Shown: positions 28,688 to 38,818 of the stretch, piece after piece
Layout: each line of letters opens with the position of its first letter
Numbering within the stretch: position 1 is the first letter of the stretch
Assembly: GCA_025455015.1 (NCBI GenBank)
Contig: JALONI010000016.1
Coordinates: 1 to 64,000 of the forward strand
Direction: 5' to 3'
DNA length: 64,000 nucleotides
DNA from: Cyclobacteriaceae bacterium
GTDB lineage: Bacteria > Bacteroidota > Bacteroidia > Cytophagales > Cyclobacteriaceae
Notes under the pieces: generated by a model
Seen by the model: the letters and a program-made list of their open reading frames with translations, nothing else
Databases searched by the model: none
What the model was told of the DNA's origin: nothing
Position numbers and translations under genes: made by a program

Positions 28688-29281
28688 TCAAAAAAGAAAA
28701 CCGAGATTGAACGAAATAGTTTTATACCACAGATCTTGCGTTTCAAAAGACACCAGCCCCGTGGAGTTGTCTATTACGAAGTATCCTGCTCGCTTTATTT
28801 GTTGTGTCTGAATGCCAATACTTGGTGCCAAGCGCAATCGCCCAAGGTTGACCCTTTTCCCCAACGACAGATGGAGTAACGTGCCTCGCTCAAACTCCTG
28901 ACCAATATGTAATGAATACCCGACATTGCTCGAAAGGAAAAATGCGTTTGGCTTGGCTGAAAGGCGGTAGCGCACATCGATGAATGCGGGGGCTGTGTTT
29001 GCACCGGGCTCTTGATAGCCGTCCAGCCCAAATCCAAGACCCATTCCGAGCCGTTCACTCACCCGGTAGCCCAGTTGGGTACGCAGTCTGAAAAATCGGC
29101 CTTGATAGCCCACCTTAGCATTGATGCGGTCAAACGTTAGTTTACCTATTCCGGTACCATAGCCTATTTCAGTGATGTTGTAGAATTTGGTATCCTGCTG
29201 ACTTTCACGTTGGGCCCACGTGTCCGGATGGCTGAAAAACAAAATGCAGGCGACAGTAGCAAACAGGAACTCCGATTTCAT
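28688..29281 (-). CDS. Hypothetical outer-membrane beta-barrel-like protein
   Basis: Signal peptide MKSEFLFATVACILFFSHPDTWA; alternating amphipathic strands; Phe-terminal LGFLF. Confidence 0.65.
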   Translation of the reverse strand: MKSEFLFATVACILFFSHPDTWAQRESQQDTKFYNITEIGYGTGIGKLTFDRINAKVGYQGRFFRLRTQLGYRVSERLGMGLGFGLDGYQEPGANTAPAFIDVRYRLSAKPNAFFLSSNVGYSLHIGQEFERGTLLHLSLGKRVNLGRLRLAPSIGIQTQQIKRAGYFVIDNSTGLVSFETQDLWYKTISFNLGFLF

Positions 29282-29411
29282 AGAGCGAAAATAAAAATAT
29301 CGCTCCCTTCCACACAACTCTCAAACTCCCATTTCAGCGGTCACAATTAAAAAGCCTGCAACTATTTCCCGCCCTCCACGGTTTTACCGTTTTTATCCTT
29401 ACCTTTTTCAC

Positions 29412-30812
29412 ATGATTCATTCGCTGGCCGATAGCCTGCGCAGCGTGCCCGAGTTTGCGGGCCTGCCCGAAGAACAACTCCAATGGCTCGTCAAAAAGGG
29501 CGAGGTCAAGGAATTTTCCGATGGCGAAAAAGTCTTTTCCAAAGGCGACATCGTGCCGGGGTTTCAGGTGGTCATTCGCGGCCGCATTGACATCCGACTG
29601 GTGCGCGGCAACAATCAGGTGAACCTGGGCACGTATGAACCGGGAGAAATTCTGGGCAAATTGCCTTACTCCCGCATGAAAGCGGCCGCGGCCGAAGGCA
29701 TCGCCCTGGGCGAAACCGTGGTGTTCCTGCTGCGCGAGGAGTTCTTCCCCGAAATGATCACGCACTGCCACCAACTCACCGAAGTGTTGGTGCACAACAT
29801 GACCGACCGCGCCCGCGACTTTGTGAAGTTTCAGCAACAGAACGACAAGATGATGGCGCTCGGCAAACTCTCTGCGGGCCTCGCCCATGAACTCAACAAT
29901 CCCTCGGCAGCCGTAGTGCGCAGCGCCCAGGAATTAAAGAAGCACCTGGGCGGCTTACCGGCAAGGTTTAAGCGCGTGATCAAAATCAAAACCACTGACG
30001 AGGTAGTGGACAAAGTCAATGACTTTGTTTTTGCCAAGATGGCCCAAGCCGGCAAAGGGCAACGCACCATGATGCAAAAATCGGCTTGCGAAGAAGAAGT
30101 CATTGCGTGGTTGGAAAACGAAGGTTTTGAAAATGGCTATGAGCTGGCCGAAACCTTGGCGGAATTTGACATCAGCCCGGCCGACCTGAACACCATCAAG
30201 AGCTGGCTGCTGCCGCCTGACGTAAACCCGGTGGTGAATTGGATCACCCAGGTGCTCACCACGGAAAAATTGGTTTCAGAAATCGAGGAAGCGTCCAAAC
30301 GCATCAATACACTTGTCACGTCCATCAAAGGCTATACACACATGGACCAAACCGCTGAGCGTATTCAGGTAAATATTCACGAAGGGATCCGAAACACGCT
30401 TACGATGCTCAACCACAAAATCAAGCGCAGCCAGGTCAAGGTGTCGGAACGGTTTGCGGCCGACTTACCCACGGCCTCGGTATACGCGGGCCCTCTCAAC
30501 CAGGTGTGGACGAACATCATTGACAATGCGCTCGATGCTATGGAAGGCCGCCCTCATAACACGCTGGACATCGAAACCGAGCGCGACCGCGAGTTTATTA
30601 ACGTAACCATTACCGACAACGGCCCGGGCATCCCGGCCGATATCGTTGATCAGATTTTTGATCCTTTTTTCACCACCAAGCCCATTGGCAAAGGTACGGG
30701 CCTGGGGCTGGAAGTAGTGCGGCAAATCGTACACCAGCACAATGGCAAAGTAGAAGTGAAATCCGAACCCGGAAAAACAACATTTAAGATCTGTTTCCCC
30801 TGGGCCGGTTGA
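29412..30812 (+). CDS. Cyclic-nucleotide-binding-domain sensor histidine kinase
   Basis: cNMP-like domain (FSDGEKVFSKGDIVPGFQVVIRGRIDIRL); H-box GKLSAGLAHELNNPSAAVVRSAQELK; HATPase VWTNIIDNALDAM, DNGPGIPADIVDQIFDPFFTTKPIGKGTGLGLEV. Confidence 0.93.
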   Translation: MIHSLADSLRSVPEFAGLPEEQLQWLVKKGEVKEFSDGEKVFSKGDIVPGFQVVIRGRIDIRLVRGNNQVNLGTYEPGEILGKLPYSRMKAAAAEGIALGETVVFLLREEFFPEMITHCHQLTEVLVHNMTDRARDFVKFQQQNDKMMALGKLSAGLAHELNNPSAAVVRSAQELKKHLGGLPARFKRVIKIKTTDEVVDKVNDFVFAKMAQAGKGQRTMMQKSACEEEVIAWLENEGFENGYELAETLAEFDISPADLNTIKSWLLPPDVNPVVNWITQVLTTEKLVSEIEEASKRINTLVTSIKGYTHMDQTAERIQVNIHEGIRNTLTMLNHKIKRSQVKVSERFAADLPTASVYAGPLNQVWTNIIDNALDAMEGRPHNTLDIETERDREFINVTITDNGPGIPADIVDQIFDPFFTTKPIGKGTGLGLEVVRQIVHQHNGKVEVKSEPGKTTFKICFPWAG

Positions 30813-30864
30813 GTATTCCAATCATTGTTCTTTCGAGTCTTGAATTTCCCAATTTTGAATTTTC

Positions 30865-32526
30865 ATGTCCAAACCGATTCTCTTAGCCCTCGATGACGAT
30901 CCGCAAGTGCTGCGGGCCGTGGTGCGCGACCTGCGCAACGCATACGGCAAAGATTACCGTATTCTCAGCACCGTCAGTGCCCACGAAGCGTTAGAGTCGC
31001 TCAAAGAGCTCAAGAACAAAAACGAAACCGTGGCCTTGTTTCTTTCAGACCAGCGCATGCCCGAAATGCTGGGGGTCGACTTCCTGAAGCAGGCGCGCGT
31101 CTTGTTCCCCGATGCCAAACGCATCTTGCTCACCGCCTATTCTGATACCGAAGCAGCCATCCGCGCCATCAACGATGTGCAGTTGGATTACTACCTGATG
31201 AAACCGTGGGATCCGCCCGAAGAAAAACTCTTCCCGGTGCTTCATGAGCACCTGGACGAATGGCACAGTAATTTTCGCCCCGTCTTTCAAGGCATTCGCG
31301 TAGTGGGTTATCAATGGTCGCCACGTTCGCATCAAATCAAAGATTTTTTGTCGGGCAATTTGATCCCCTACCAGTGGTTGGATGTGGAAGTGCCGGGGCC
31401 TGCGCAGGAGTTGACCCAGCTAAACGGAATTGACGCCACGCAGCTACCCGCAGTGTTTTTTGAAGATGGCACTTTTTTGATCAATCCCGAGGTGGCGGCC
31501 GTGGGCGAAAAAACGGGGATGAAAACCCGTGCTTCCAAAACGATGTACGATGTGGCCATCGTGGGCGCGGGACCGGCCGGTCTTGCGGCTGCCGTTTACG
31601 GGGGTTCGGAAGGGTTGAACACGGCACTCATCGAAAAACGCGCGCCCGGAGGCCAGGCGGGTACCAGCTCGCGCATTGAAAACTATCTGGGGTTTCCGAA
31701 TGGGCTTAGCGGAGCCGAGCTTTCGCGCAGAGCCATTGCCCAGGCCACGCGGTTTGGCGTTGAAGTAGTATCGCCACAGGAAGTAGCCGACATTGCGCTC
31801 AAAGACCATTACAAAATCATCACGCTGCGCGATGGCACCACCGTTAACGCGCGGGCCGTTATCATCACTACGGGCGTAGACTATCGCGCGTTGGAGGCCA
31901 CAGACATTGACAAGTTTACGGGCGCAGGCATTTACTACGGGGCTTCCAATACGGAAGCGCATGCCTGCAAGAACCAGGACGTGTACATCGTGGGCGGTGG
32001 CAACTCTGCCGGGCAGTCAGCCATGTACTTATCGGCCCATGCGAAAAATGTCTTCATCGTGGTGCGCAAAAAAGATTTGTCGGCCACCATGAGTCAGTAC
32101 CTGATCGATCAAATACACGCCACCCCAAACATTCAGGTATTGGGCGAGCGGATCGTGGGGCAGGTATTCGGTCATGAAAAACTGGAGGAAATTTGTATTG
32201 AATCGCTCACCGATGGCTCGCGTGTGCAACGAAAGGCCGCAGCGCTTTTCATTTTTATCGGAGCTAAACCGGTGACGGATTGGTTGAAGTTGGACATCAT
32301 CAAGGATGACAAGGGCTTTATCGAAACGGGGCGCGATCTGTTAAAATACGAATCCTTCAAAAAATCGTGGAAGCTGGCGCGTGAGCCGTTTCTTTTGGAG
32401 ACGTGCAGCCCCGGCATTTTTGCGGCAGGCGATGTGCGGGCCGGTGCCATGAACCGCGTAGCCTCGGCCGTAGGCGAAGGCGCCATGGCCATCAAGTTTG
32501 TGCACGAGTATCTGGCCGAAGCGTAG
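30865..32526 (+). CDS. Fused response-regulator receiver / glutaredoxin-like / thioredoxin-reductase-like FAD oxidoreductase
   Basis: REC (LALDDDPQVLRAV, LFLSDQRMPEMLG, LLTAYSD, YLMKPW); FAD VAIVGAGPAGLAAAVYGGSEG; NADPH VYIVGGGNSAGQSA; GIFAAGDVRAGAMNRVASAVGEGA. Confidence 0.95.
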   Translation: MSKPILLALDDDPQVLRAVVRDLRNAYGKDYRILSTVSAHEALESLKELKNKNETVALFLSDQRMPEMLGVDFLKQARVLFPDAKRILLTAYSDTEAAIRAINDVQLDYYLMKPWDPPEEKLFPVLHEHLDEWHSNFRPVFQGIRVVGYQWSPRSHQIKDFLSGNLIPYQWLDVEVPGPAQELTQLNGIDATQLPAVFFEDGTFLINPEVAAVGEKTGMKTRASKTMYDVAIVGAGPAGLAAAVYGGSEGLNTALIEKRAPGGQAGTSSRIENYLGFPNGLSGAELSRRAIAQATRFGVEVVSPQEVADIALKDHYKIITLRDGTTVNARAVIITTGVDYRALEATDIDKFTGAGIYYGASNTEAHACKNQDVYIVGGGNSAGQSAMYLSAHAKNVFIVVRKKDLSATMSQYLIDQIHATPNIQVLGERIVGQVFGHEKLEEICIESLTDGSRVQRKAAALFIFIGAKPVTDWLKLDIIKDDKGFIETGRDLLKYESFKKSWKLAREPFLLETCSPGIFAAGDVRAGAMNRVASAVGEGAMAIKFVHEYLAEA

Positions 32527-32550
32527 CGCGTCACGGACAGGCCAAAAACA

Positions 32551-32580
32551 AAAAAGCAGGTGACGCCCACCTGCTTTTTT
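32551..32580. terminator. Bidirectional terminator between convergent genes
   Basis: AAAAAGCAGGTGacgcCCACCTGCTTTTTT. Confidence 0.9.
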
Positions 32581-32600
32581 GTTGGCTAACGCTGTTTGGC

Positions 32601-33143
32601 TTACTTGGCCGTAGGGCCGTTTTCGCCCGTAGGCTTGGCGGTCACCATCGCTTTGAAGCGAAGGGTGGTGGTCTTGGGCCATGTGTTGGCCGTGACCGCG
32701 ATGGTTTTATTTTGCACGCCTGGCTTTCCTTGGCTGTCAAACTCCGCTTCCACGAAGCCTTCTCCTCCTACCGGAATGGGCTCGCGCGACCAGTTGGGTG
32801 CCGTGCAGCCACACGAAGGTTGTGCGCTTTGGATGATCAGCGGGGCTTCGCCCGTGTTTTTGAACTTGTATACGTGTTTCACTTTTTGGCCTTCGTTGAT
32901 GGTGCCAAAATCATGCTCGACCGAAGCAAACTGCGCCACGGGCAGGGGGCCTTCCGGCTTTTCTTCCGGGGCTGGCGCGGGCGTGGTGGCGGCCGGGTTG
33001 GCATTGGCCGTGCCTTTGTTGCCTTCCATTTGGCTCAGGCGACTTTCCAATTCGGCAATGCGCTTTTCGGCCGCACGGTCTTTGCAGCCGATGGACAGGG
33101 TGGCCACCAGCGCAAATGCGAGAAGGGAGGATGCTATTTTCAT
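32601..33143 (-). CDS. DUF1573 domain lipoprotein
   Basis: MKIASSLLAFALVATLSIGCKD; VEHDFGTINEGQKVKHVYKFKNTGEAPLIIQSAQPSCGCTAP. Confidence 0.9.
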   Translation of the reverse strand: MKIASSLLAFALVATLSIGCKDRAAEKRIAELESRLSQMEGNKGTANANPAATTPAPAPEEKPEGPLPVAQFASVEHDFGTINEGQKVKHVYKFKNTGEAPLIIQSAQPSCGCTAPNWSREPIPVGGEGFVEAEFDSQGKPGVQNKTIAVTANTWPKTTTLRFKAMVTAKPTGENGPTAK

Positions 33144-33230
33144 AAGACGCTTAGTTTTTTCGATTTTGAGTGCCAAAGGTACGTTGGCCGGCCTACGCCA
33201 CGCAAGCCTAACCATCCGATTAACAAAGCA

Positions 33231-33542
33231 TTAACTGTTTTTGTTGCCGCGCAGCTGCTCCAGCAGGTCGTCCACGTCCTCCAGGAGGCGCTCGGCCTTT
33301 GTTTTGGCCTCGTTTACGACTTTGTCACCCTGGGCTTTGGCCTCCGTGGTCAGAGGTGTCTCTTTCCCTTCCACCAAGTCGCTCAAAAAGTCTTCCAGCA
33401 TCTTTTTGTATTTGTCCAGCCGAAACGACAGCTTTTCGCGTGTGACCGACCCCTTGTCAGGGGCATAGAGTACGCCCAAAATGGCGCCCACGGCCGCCCC
33501 GGCCAGAAAAGTGATGAGTGCGTTGTTGGATTTTTTTCCCAT
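33231..33542 (-). CDS. YtxH domain protein
   Basis: MGKKSNNALITFLAGAAVGAILGVLYAPDKGSVTREKLSFRL. Confidence 0.88.
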   Translation of the reverse strand: MGKKSNNALITFLAGAAVGAILGVLYAPDKGSVTREKLSFRLDKYKKMLEDFLSDLVEGKETPLTTEAKAQGDKVVNEAKTKAERLLEDVDDLLEQLRGNKNS

Positions 33543-33623
33543 GGCGAAAACGTAGCTTGTTCGTGGCCTCAAAGATAGGCAATGACGGCTAAACACGACT
33601 TATCAACCCAACGCCCGCACCGG

Positions 33624-34748
33624 CTATTTGTTGTCGATCAACCCGCGCCCGCTTTTTTTGATTTTGCCCTGCTCAAGAAGCTTTTTCGCCATCACGTCCA
33701 AAATGCCGTTGATAAACTGCTTGCTTTTGGGCGTGCTGTACTCTTTGGTCAGCTCAATGTATTCGTTGATGGTGACCTTAACGGGGATGTTTTGGAAAAA
33801 GAGCATTTCGGCCAACGCCATTTCCAGAATCACGCGGTCGGTCAGGGGCAGCCGGTCTACCTCCCAGTTTTTGGTGTTTTGGGCGATCAGTTGCTTGTAT
33901 TCTTCGGGCAGCCGGGCCGTTTCGGTGAATAGTTTTTCGATAAAACGCAGGTCATCGTCCCAATCGATAGACACCTTTTGTTCGGTGATTTTGCCATCGG
34001 CAAATGACTTGATGGTTTTTTCGACCAGGCTTTTGATAATGTCGCGATCTTCGGCCCACCGCAGGTCTTTTTCTTCAAAGTAATCGTTGATGATGGTCTT
34101 GCCCAGAATCACCCTGCGCACAATGTGGCGAAGAATGGTTTGTTGCTGTTCGGTGTTCGGGCTTTTGCTGTCGATAAATTTTTGGTAGTCGGCATCTTCT
34201 TTGAGCACTTCGCGGAACCACGTGCGCACGCGTTCGGGCTCAACTTGGGTTTCTGCACTTTTGATCCATTCCTTGTGCAGCTTCTCGTCTTGCGCGATGG
34301 AGGCCAGTACGTTGTTTTTGATGAAGTTGGTATGGCTGCCACGCTTGTCGGCTGCGGCCACCTCTCCCAGCGACACCAGCAGCCGCAACACGGTATGGTA
34401 CAGGCCGGTGAGCTTTTGTATCTCACTGATCAGGTTGCGTAGCAAAAACTGCTGGTCTTTGGCTACTTGTTGGGCATAGGTGGCCAGGGCTTGATCCACC
34501 ATGGCATTTACCGTTTCGTCTTCGGTGGCCTCGGTCAGCGGGGTGGCAAACTTTTTTTCAAAATGGGCCCTGCCGGCCTTCCGTTGTTTTTTGAGAAGTT
34601 CCTTGTCCTGCACTTCCATGCTGTTGAGGTCGGGCTGAAAGCGGGTGTCAATGGCGGCCAGCGCCAGTTGATAGTTGGCCTCCTTGCACTGATCGAAGGC
34701 GAAGAGGCTTTGCATGATTTTGATGCGCAGTGTACGTCTGTTGAGCAT
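33624..34748 (-). CDS. nusB: Transcription antitermination factor NusB (extended Bacteroidota form)
   Basis: MLNRRTLRIKIMQSLFAFDQ; VDRLPLTDRVILEMALAEMLFFQNIPVKVTINEYIELTKEYSTPKSKQFINGILD. Confidence 0.93.
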   Translation of the reverse strand: MLNRRTLRIKIMQSLFAFDQCKEANYQLALAAIDTRFQPDLNSMEVQDKELLKKQRKAGRAHFEKKFATPLTEATEDETVNAMVDQALATYAQQVAKDQQFLLRNLISEIQKLTGLYHTVLRLLVSLGEVAAADKRGSHTNFIKNNVLASIAQDEKLHKEWIKSAETQVEPERVRTWFREVLKEDADYQKFIDSKSPNTEQQQTILRHIVRRVILGKTIINDYFEEKDLRWAEDRDIIKSLVEKTIKSFADGKITEQKVSIDWDDDLRFIEKLFTETARLPEEYKQLIAQNTKNWEVDRLPLTDRVILEMALAEMLFFQNIPVKVTINEYIELTKEYSTPKSKQFINGILDVMAKKLLEQGKIKKSGRGLIDNK

Positions 34749-34853
34749 ACCAAAGAACGAATGAGTGGCAAAGATAGGGAAAACCCCACGAGCAAAAGCG
34801 CCATGCGGGAACTTCTGTGCGCGTCCTTCGTTTTTATTCACGGCCGGGGTCGT

Positions 34854-34861
34854 TACCTTTG
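34854..34861 (+). promoter_or_regulatory. Putative -7 box TACCTTTG for the ABC transporter gene
   Basis: TAnnTTTG, 12 nt from ATG 34874. Confidence 0.5.
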
Positions 34862-34873
34862 CCGCTCCCCGAA

Positions 34874-36661
34874 ATGAAAGAACTCCGCCACCTCAACCCG
34901 TATTTGCTGCGCTACAAATGGCACCTGATCTTCGGGCTGGTCTTTGTCGTTATTTCAAACTTGTTTCAGATTGTGCCCGCGCAGATGGTGCGCAACGCCA
35001 TCGACCTGGTCACCGAAAATATTCGGCTCAACCGCGCGCTGAAAGATACCTCCGTGCAGGCCGACTTCTTGGCCATCTTCTCGCACGGCATTTTTATTTA
35101 TGCCGCCCTCATTCTCGTGATGGCCCTGTTGCGTGGCGTATTCCTGTATTTTGTACGCCAGACCTTGATTGTCATGAGCCGCTTGGTGGAGTATGATCTG
35201 AAAAACGACATCTACGCCCACTACCAAACTCTGCCCCTCAGCTTTTATCGCAGAAACAGCACAGGCGATCTGATGAACCGCATCAGCGAAGATGTGGGCC
35301 GTGTGCGCATGTACCTCGGCCCCTCCATCATGTATGGCCTGCAGTTGATTACGCTGTTTGTGATCTTGATCCCCATCATGTTCAGCATCAGCGCCAAATT
35401 GACCTGGTATTCGCTCATTCCGCTGCCGATTTTGTCCATCAGCATTTTCTATGTCAACAACATCATTGAGCACCGCGCGGAGGAGATTCAAAAAAGCCAG
35501 TCGCGCCTGAGTACGTTTGTGCAGGAGGCTTTTTCAGGCATTCGCGTATTGAAGTCGTTTACGCGCGAAGAAGACAGCGTGGCAGACTTTGCCCGCGAAA
35601 GCAACGAGTACAAACGCCAGTCGCTCAAGCTCACCCGGGTGCAGGCGCTGTTTTTCCCGCTCATCATGGGGTTGATCGGGCTCAGCACCCTGCTGACTGT
35701 GTATGCGGGCAGCGTGGAGGTAATCAACGGCTCGCTGACGTTTGGTAACATTGCCGAGTTCATCATTTATGTGAACTTGCTCACCTGGCCGGTGGCTTCG
35801 CTCGGGTGGACGTTCAGCCTGGTGCAGCGGGCCGAGGCATCGCAGAAACGCATCAATGAATTTTTGCAAACGAAGACGGACATCGTGTCCACGGATAACC
35901 TCGCGGTGGACATTCGCGGCAAAATTGAGTTTTCCAACGTCTCGTTTACCTATCCGGACACGGGCATCCACGCCTTGAAAGGCATTTCATTTCAAATCAA
36001 CCCGGGCGAGTCGCTCGCGATCATCGGAGGCACGGGCTCGGGCAAGAGCACCGTATCATACCTGGTGGCGCGCTTGTACGATGTGACCGCAGGCACGGTA
36101 ACCATTGACGACCGGCCCATTCAACAATACAACCTGGTTCACTTGCGCCAGCAACTGGGAGTGGTGCCGCAAGATGTATTTCTCTTCAGCGACACGATCT
36201 ACAACAACATTGGTTTTGGGTTGGATGCGCCCACCGAAGAGAAGATCCTACAGGCGGCCAAAGATGCCGATGTATACCAAAACATCGTGGACTTCCCCCA
36301 GGGCTTTGCCACGCGCATAGGCGAGCGCGGCATCACGCTTTCAGGCGGGCAAAAACAGCGCGTGTCCATTGCCCGGGCCATCGTGCGCGAACCCAAAATA
36401 CTTATCCTGGACGATGCCCTTTCGGCCGTGGATACGAAAACAGAAAACACGATCCTCAACAGCATGAAAAAGATCATGCAAGGGCGCACCAGCATCGTCA
36501 TCTCGCACCGGGTGTCATCGGCCAAACTGGCCAACAGGATCATCGTGCTGCAAGATGGCCACATGGCCGAGCAGGGCACTCATGAAGAACTGATCGAAAA
36601 GCAGGGCCTCTACCACGAACTGTACGAGAAGCAGATGGCGGTGGACGAGGTAGAAGGGTAA
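34874..36661 (+). CDS. ABC transporter ATP-binding/permease protein (MsbA-like)
   Basis: Six-TM exporter domain; Walker A GGTGSGKST; signature LSGGQKQRVSIARAI; Walker B ILILDDALSAVD. Confidence 0.95.
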   Translation: MKELRHLNPYLLRYKWHLIFGLVFVVISNLFQIVPAQMVRNAIDLVTENIRLNRALKDTSVQADFLAIFSHGIFIYAALILVMALLRGVFLYFVRQTLIVMSRLVEYDLKNDIYAHYQTLPLSFYRRNSTGDLMNRISEDVGRVRMYLGPSIMYGLQLITLFVILIPIMFSISAKLTWYSLIPLPILSISIFYVNNIIEHRAEEIQKSQSRLSTFVQEAFSGIRVLKSFTREEDSVADFARESNEYKRQSLKLTRVQALFFPLIMGLIGLSTLLTVYAGSVEVINGSLTFGNIAEFIIYVNLLTWPVASLGWTFSLVQRAEASQKRINEFLQTKTDIVSTDNLAVDIRGKIEFSNVSFTYPDTGIHALKGISFQINPGESLAIIGGTGSGKSTVSYLVARLYDVTAGTVTIDDRPIQQYNLVHLRQQLGVVPQDVFLFSDTIYNNIGFGLDAPTEEKILQAAKDADVYQNIVDFPQGFATRIGERGITLSGGQKQRVSIARAIVREPKILILDDALSAVDTKTENTILNSMKKIMQGRTSIVISHRVSSAKLANRIIVLQDGHMAEQGTHEELIEKQGLYHELYEKQMAVDEVEG

Positions 36662-36761
36662 CCGCTCCGGGGCAGGGCCTCTGCGGCCGCCAACCGATCA
36701 TCAAAAACCCGGCTTTCGGTTGGGTGTGCTTTTGTTTCTTTGTCTTCCATACCCCAAGCGC

Positions 36762-38816
36762 ATGAAAAAGATAGTACTCGCCCTCGCCTTTTTGCCGTGC
36801 GTGGCCACGGCCCAATATGTGCCCACGATCGAAGAGGTGATCTCGCTGCGCAGCGTGGGCAACGTACACCTCGCGCCCGATGGCAAAGCCGTAGTGTTTA
36901 CCGTGCAGTCCACCGATTGGAACGAAAACCGCTATGACACCGAACTGTGGCTCAGTCGCGAAGGGGCCCCTCCGTTTCAACTTACCCACTACGCGAAGGG
37001 CAGCAGCGTAGCACCCCTGTTTTCGCCCGATGGCCAGTGGATTGCTTTTCTGTCCGATCGCGGAAACAAGAATCAGATTCATGTGATTCGCACACAAGGC
37101 GGTGAAGCGCGTGCAATAACCAAAGAAGAGGAAGGTATTTCGTTTTACGAGTGGCACCCGGATGGCCAACGCCTGGTGTTTGTGAAGCCCGACAAAGAAG
37201 ATAAAGCCAGGAAAGACCGCGAAAAGCGCTACGGTGCCTTTGAAGCCGATGACAAGGAGTTCACGCGCTCGCACCTGTGGCAAATCGAGTTCAAGCCCGA
37301 CATGGCTGACCCTGCCGAGCGCCCCTGCTACCAACCGGTGGATTCACTGAAAGCGAAAGCCGGCTGCCTGGAATGGCCCAAAGCCCAACGCATCACCGAA
37401 GGAAACTTTACCGTCACCGGCTTTTCCGTATCGCCCGATGGCAAACACATCGCCTTCAGCCATCAGCCCGATCCGTTAATCAACTCGTTTGTCAAATCCG
37501 ACCTTTCGATGGTGGAGCTGGCAACGAAAAAAGTGACCGCCTTGGTCACCCACCCCAGTGCTGATTCGTTTGAAGACTGGTCGCCCGACTCGCGCGAGGT
37601 TTTGTTCACGAGCAACGGCTCGGATACCCTTTCAAACTTCTACACCAACTCCAGGTTGTTTGCCATCCGCGTAGACACCAAGGCCATTCGCCCGTTGGCA
37701 AAAGACTGGGACGAAGACCTGGGAGGATTCACCTGGGAGGCTACCGGCATTTACAGCGCTATGTGGAACAAAACCAACCGCCCGCTCTACCGCGTTGATC
37801 CTTCCTCAGGCACCCATGCCGCGGTAGCGGCCCTGCCCCAACACGTGACAGGCCCTTCTTTTTCGCGCGATGGACGGACCGTGGCCTTTGTGGGACGCAA
37901 CGGAGATGAACTGGGCGAGGTGTACCTGGCGGCCGTGGGCAGTCAGGCTCAACGGCTCACGCAGATGAACGCCCAAATCAGCCAGTGGAAGGTAGCGAAG
38001 AGCGAAGTCATCGCCTGGAAAAGCAAAGACGGTACCACCATTGAAGGGGTGTTGCACAAACCCGCGCACTACGATCCTTCCAAAAAGTATCCTTTGCTGG
38101 TCATTATCCACGGGGGGCCCACCGGCATCGATACACCCTCACCGGTGCCCACACCCGGTCCCTATCCGGTGTTGCAGTGGCTCGACAAGGGCTGCCTTGT
38201 GCTACGGCCCAACTATCGCGGCTCGGCCGGATATGGCGAGGCGTTTCGAGCCCTCAACGTCAAGAACCTGGGCCTTGGCGATATGTGGGATGTGATGAGC
38301 GGCATTGACTACCTCGACAAAAAGGGGATGATCGACAAAACCAAAATGGGCTGCATGGGCTGGAGCCAGGGAGGCTATATTTCGGCCTTTCTCACCACCA
38401 ACACCGATGCGTTCAAAGCCATCTCCGTGGGCGCGGGCATCAGCAACTGGATGACGTACTACGTGAACACCGATATTCACCCGTTTACGCGTCAATACCT
38501 GAAGGCGACCCCCTGGAGCGATGAGGGCATCTACAAAAGGACATCGCCCATGACGACCATCCGCAAAGCCAAAACGCCCACGCTGATCCAACATGGAGAG
38601 TTTGACAAGCGTGTGCCCATCGCCAATGCATACGAGTTGTTGCAGGGCTTGCGCGACAACCGCGTGCCGGCCGAGCTGATGGTGTACAAAGGCTTTGGGC
38701 ATGGCATCACCAAACCCAAAGAGCGCCTGGCCGCCCACTGGCATAACTGGCAGTGGTTTGCCAAATACGTGTGGGGGGAAACGGTGGAGTTACCGTTGGG
38801 CGAGTCTGCAAAGTAA
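36762..38816 (+). CDS. S9 family prolyl oligopeptidase/acylaminoacyl-peptidase
   Basis: Signal peptide; propeller repeats; LLVIIHGGPTG, MGWSQGGYISAFL, QHGEFDKRVPIANAYEL. Confidence 0.95.
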   Translation: MKKIVLALAFLPCVATAQYVPTIEEVISLRSVGNVHLAPDGKAVVFTVQSTDWNENRYDTELWLSREGAPPFQLTHYAKGSSVAPLFSPDGQWIAFLSDRGNKNQIHVIRTQGGEARAITKEEEGISFYEWHPDGQRLVFVKPDKEDKARKDREKRYGAFEADDKEFTRSHLWQIEFKPDMADPAERPCYQPVDSLKAKAGCLEWPKAQRITEGNFTVTGFSVSPDGKHIAFSHQPDPLINSFVKSDLSMVELATKKVTALVTHPSADSFEDWSPDSREVLFTSNGSDTLSNFYTNSRLFAIRVDTKAIRPLAKDWDEDLGGFTWEATGIYSAMWNKTNRPLYRVDPSSGTHAAVAALPQHVTGPSFSRDGRTVAFVGRNGDELGEVYLAAVGSQAQRLTQMNAQISQWKVAKSEVIAWKSKDGTTIEGVLHKPAHYDPSKKYPLLVIIHGGPTGIDTPSPVPTPGPYPVLQWLDKGCLVLRPNYRGSAGYGEAFRALNVKNLGLGDMWDVMSGIDYLDKKGMIDKTKMGCMGWSQGGYISAFLTTNTDAFKAISVGAGISNWMTYYVNTDIHPFTRQYLKATPWSDEGIYKRTSPMTTIRKAKTPTLIQHGEFDKRVPIANAYELLQGLRDNRVPAELMVYKGFGHGITKPKERLAAHWHNWQWFAKYVWGETVELPLGESAK

Positions 38817-38818
38817 CG

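Noticed and set aside
30865-32526. Annotation as a true thioredoxin-disulfide reductase
   Set aside because: No CxxC is present; only the FAD/NADPH scaffold is supported.
32403-33578. 391-aa plus-strand ORF
   Set aside because: Overlaps the end of the TrxR-like gene, a bidirectional terminator and the DUF1573 and YtxH genes in antisense.
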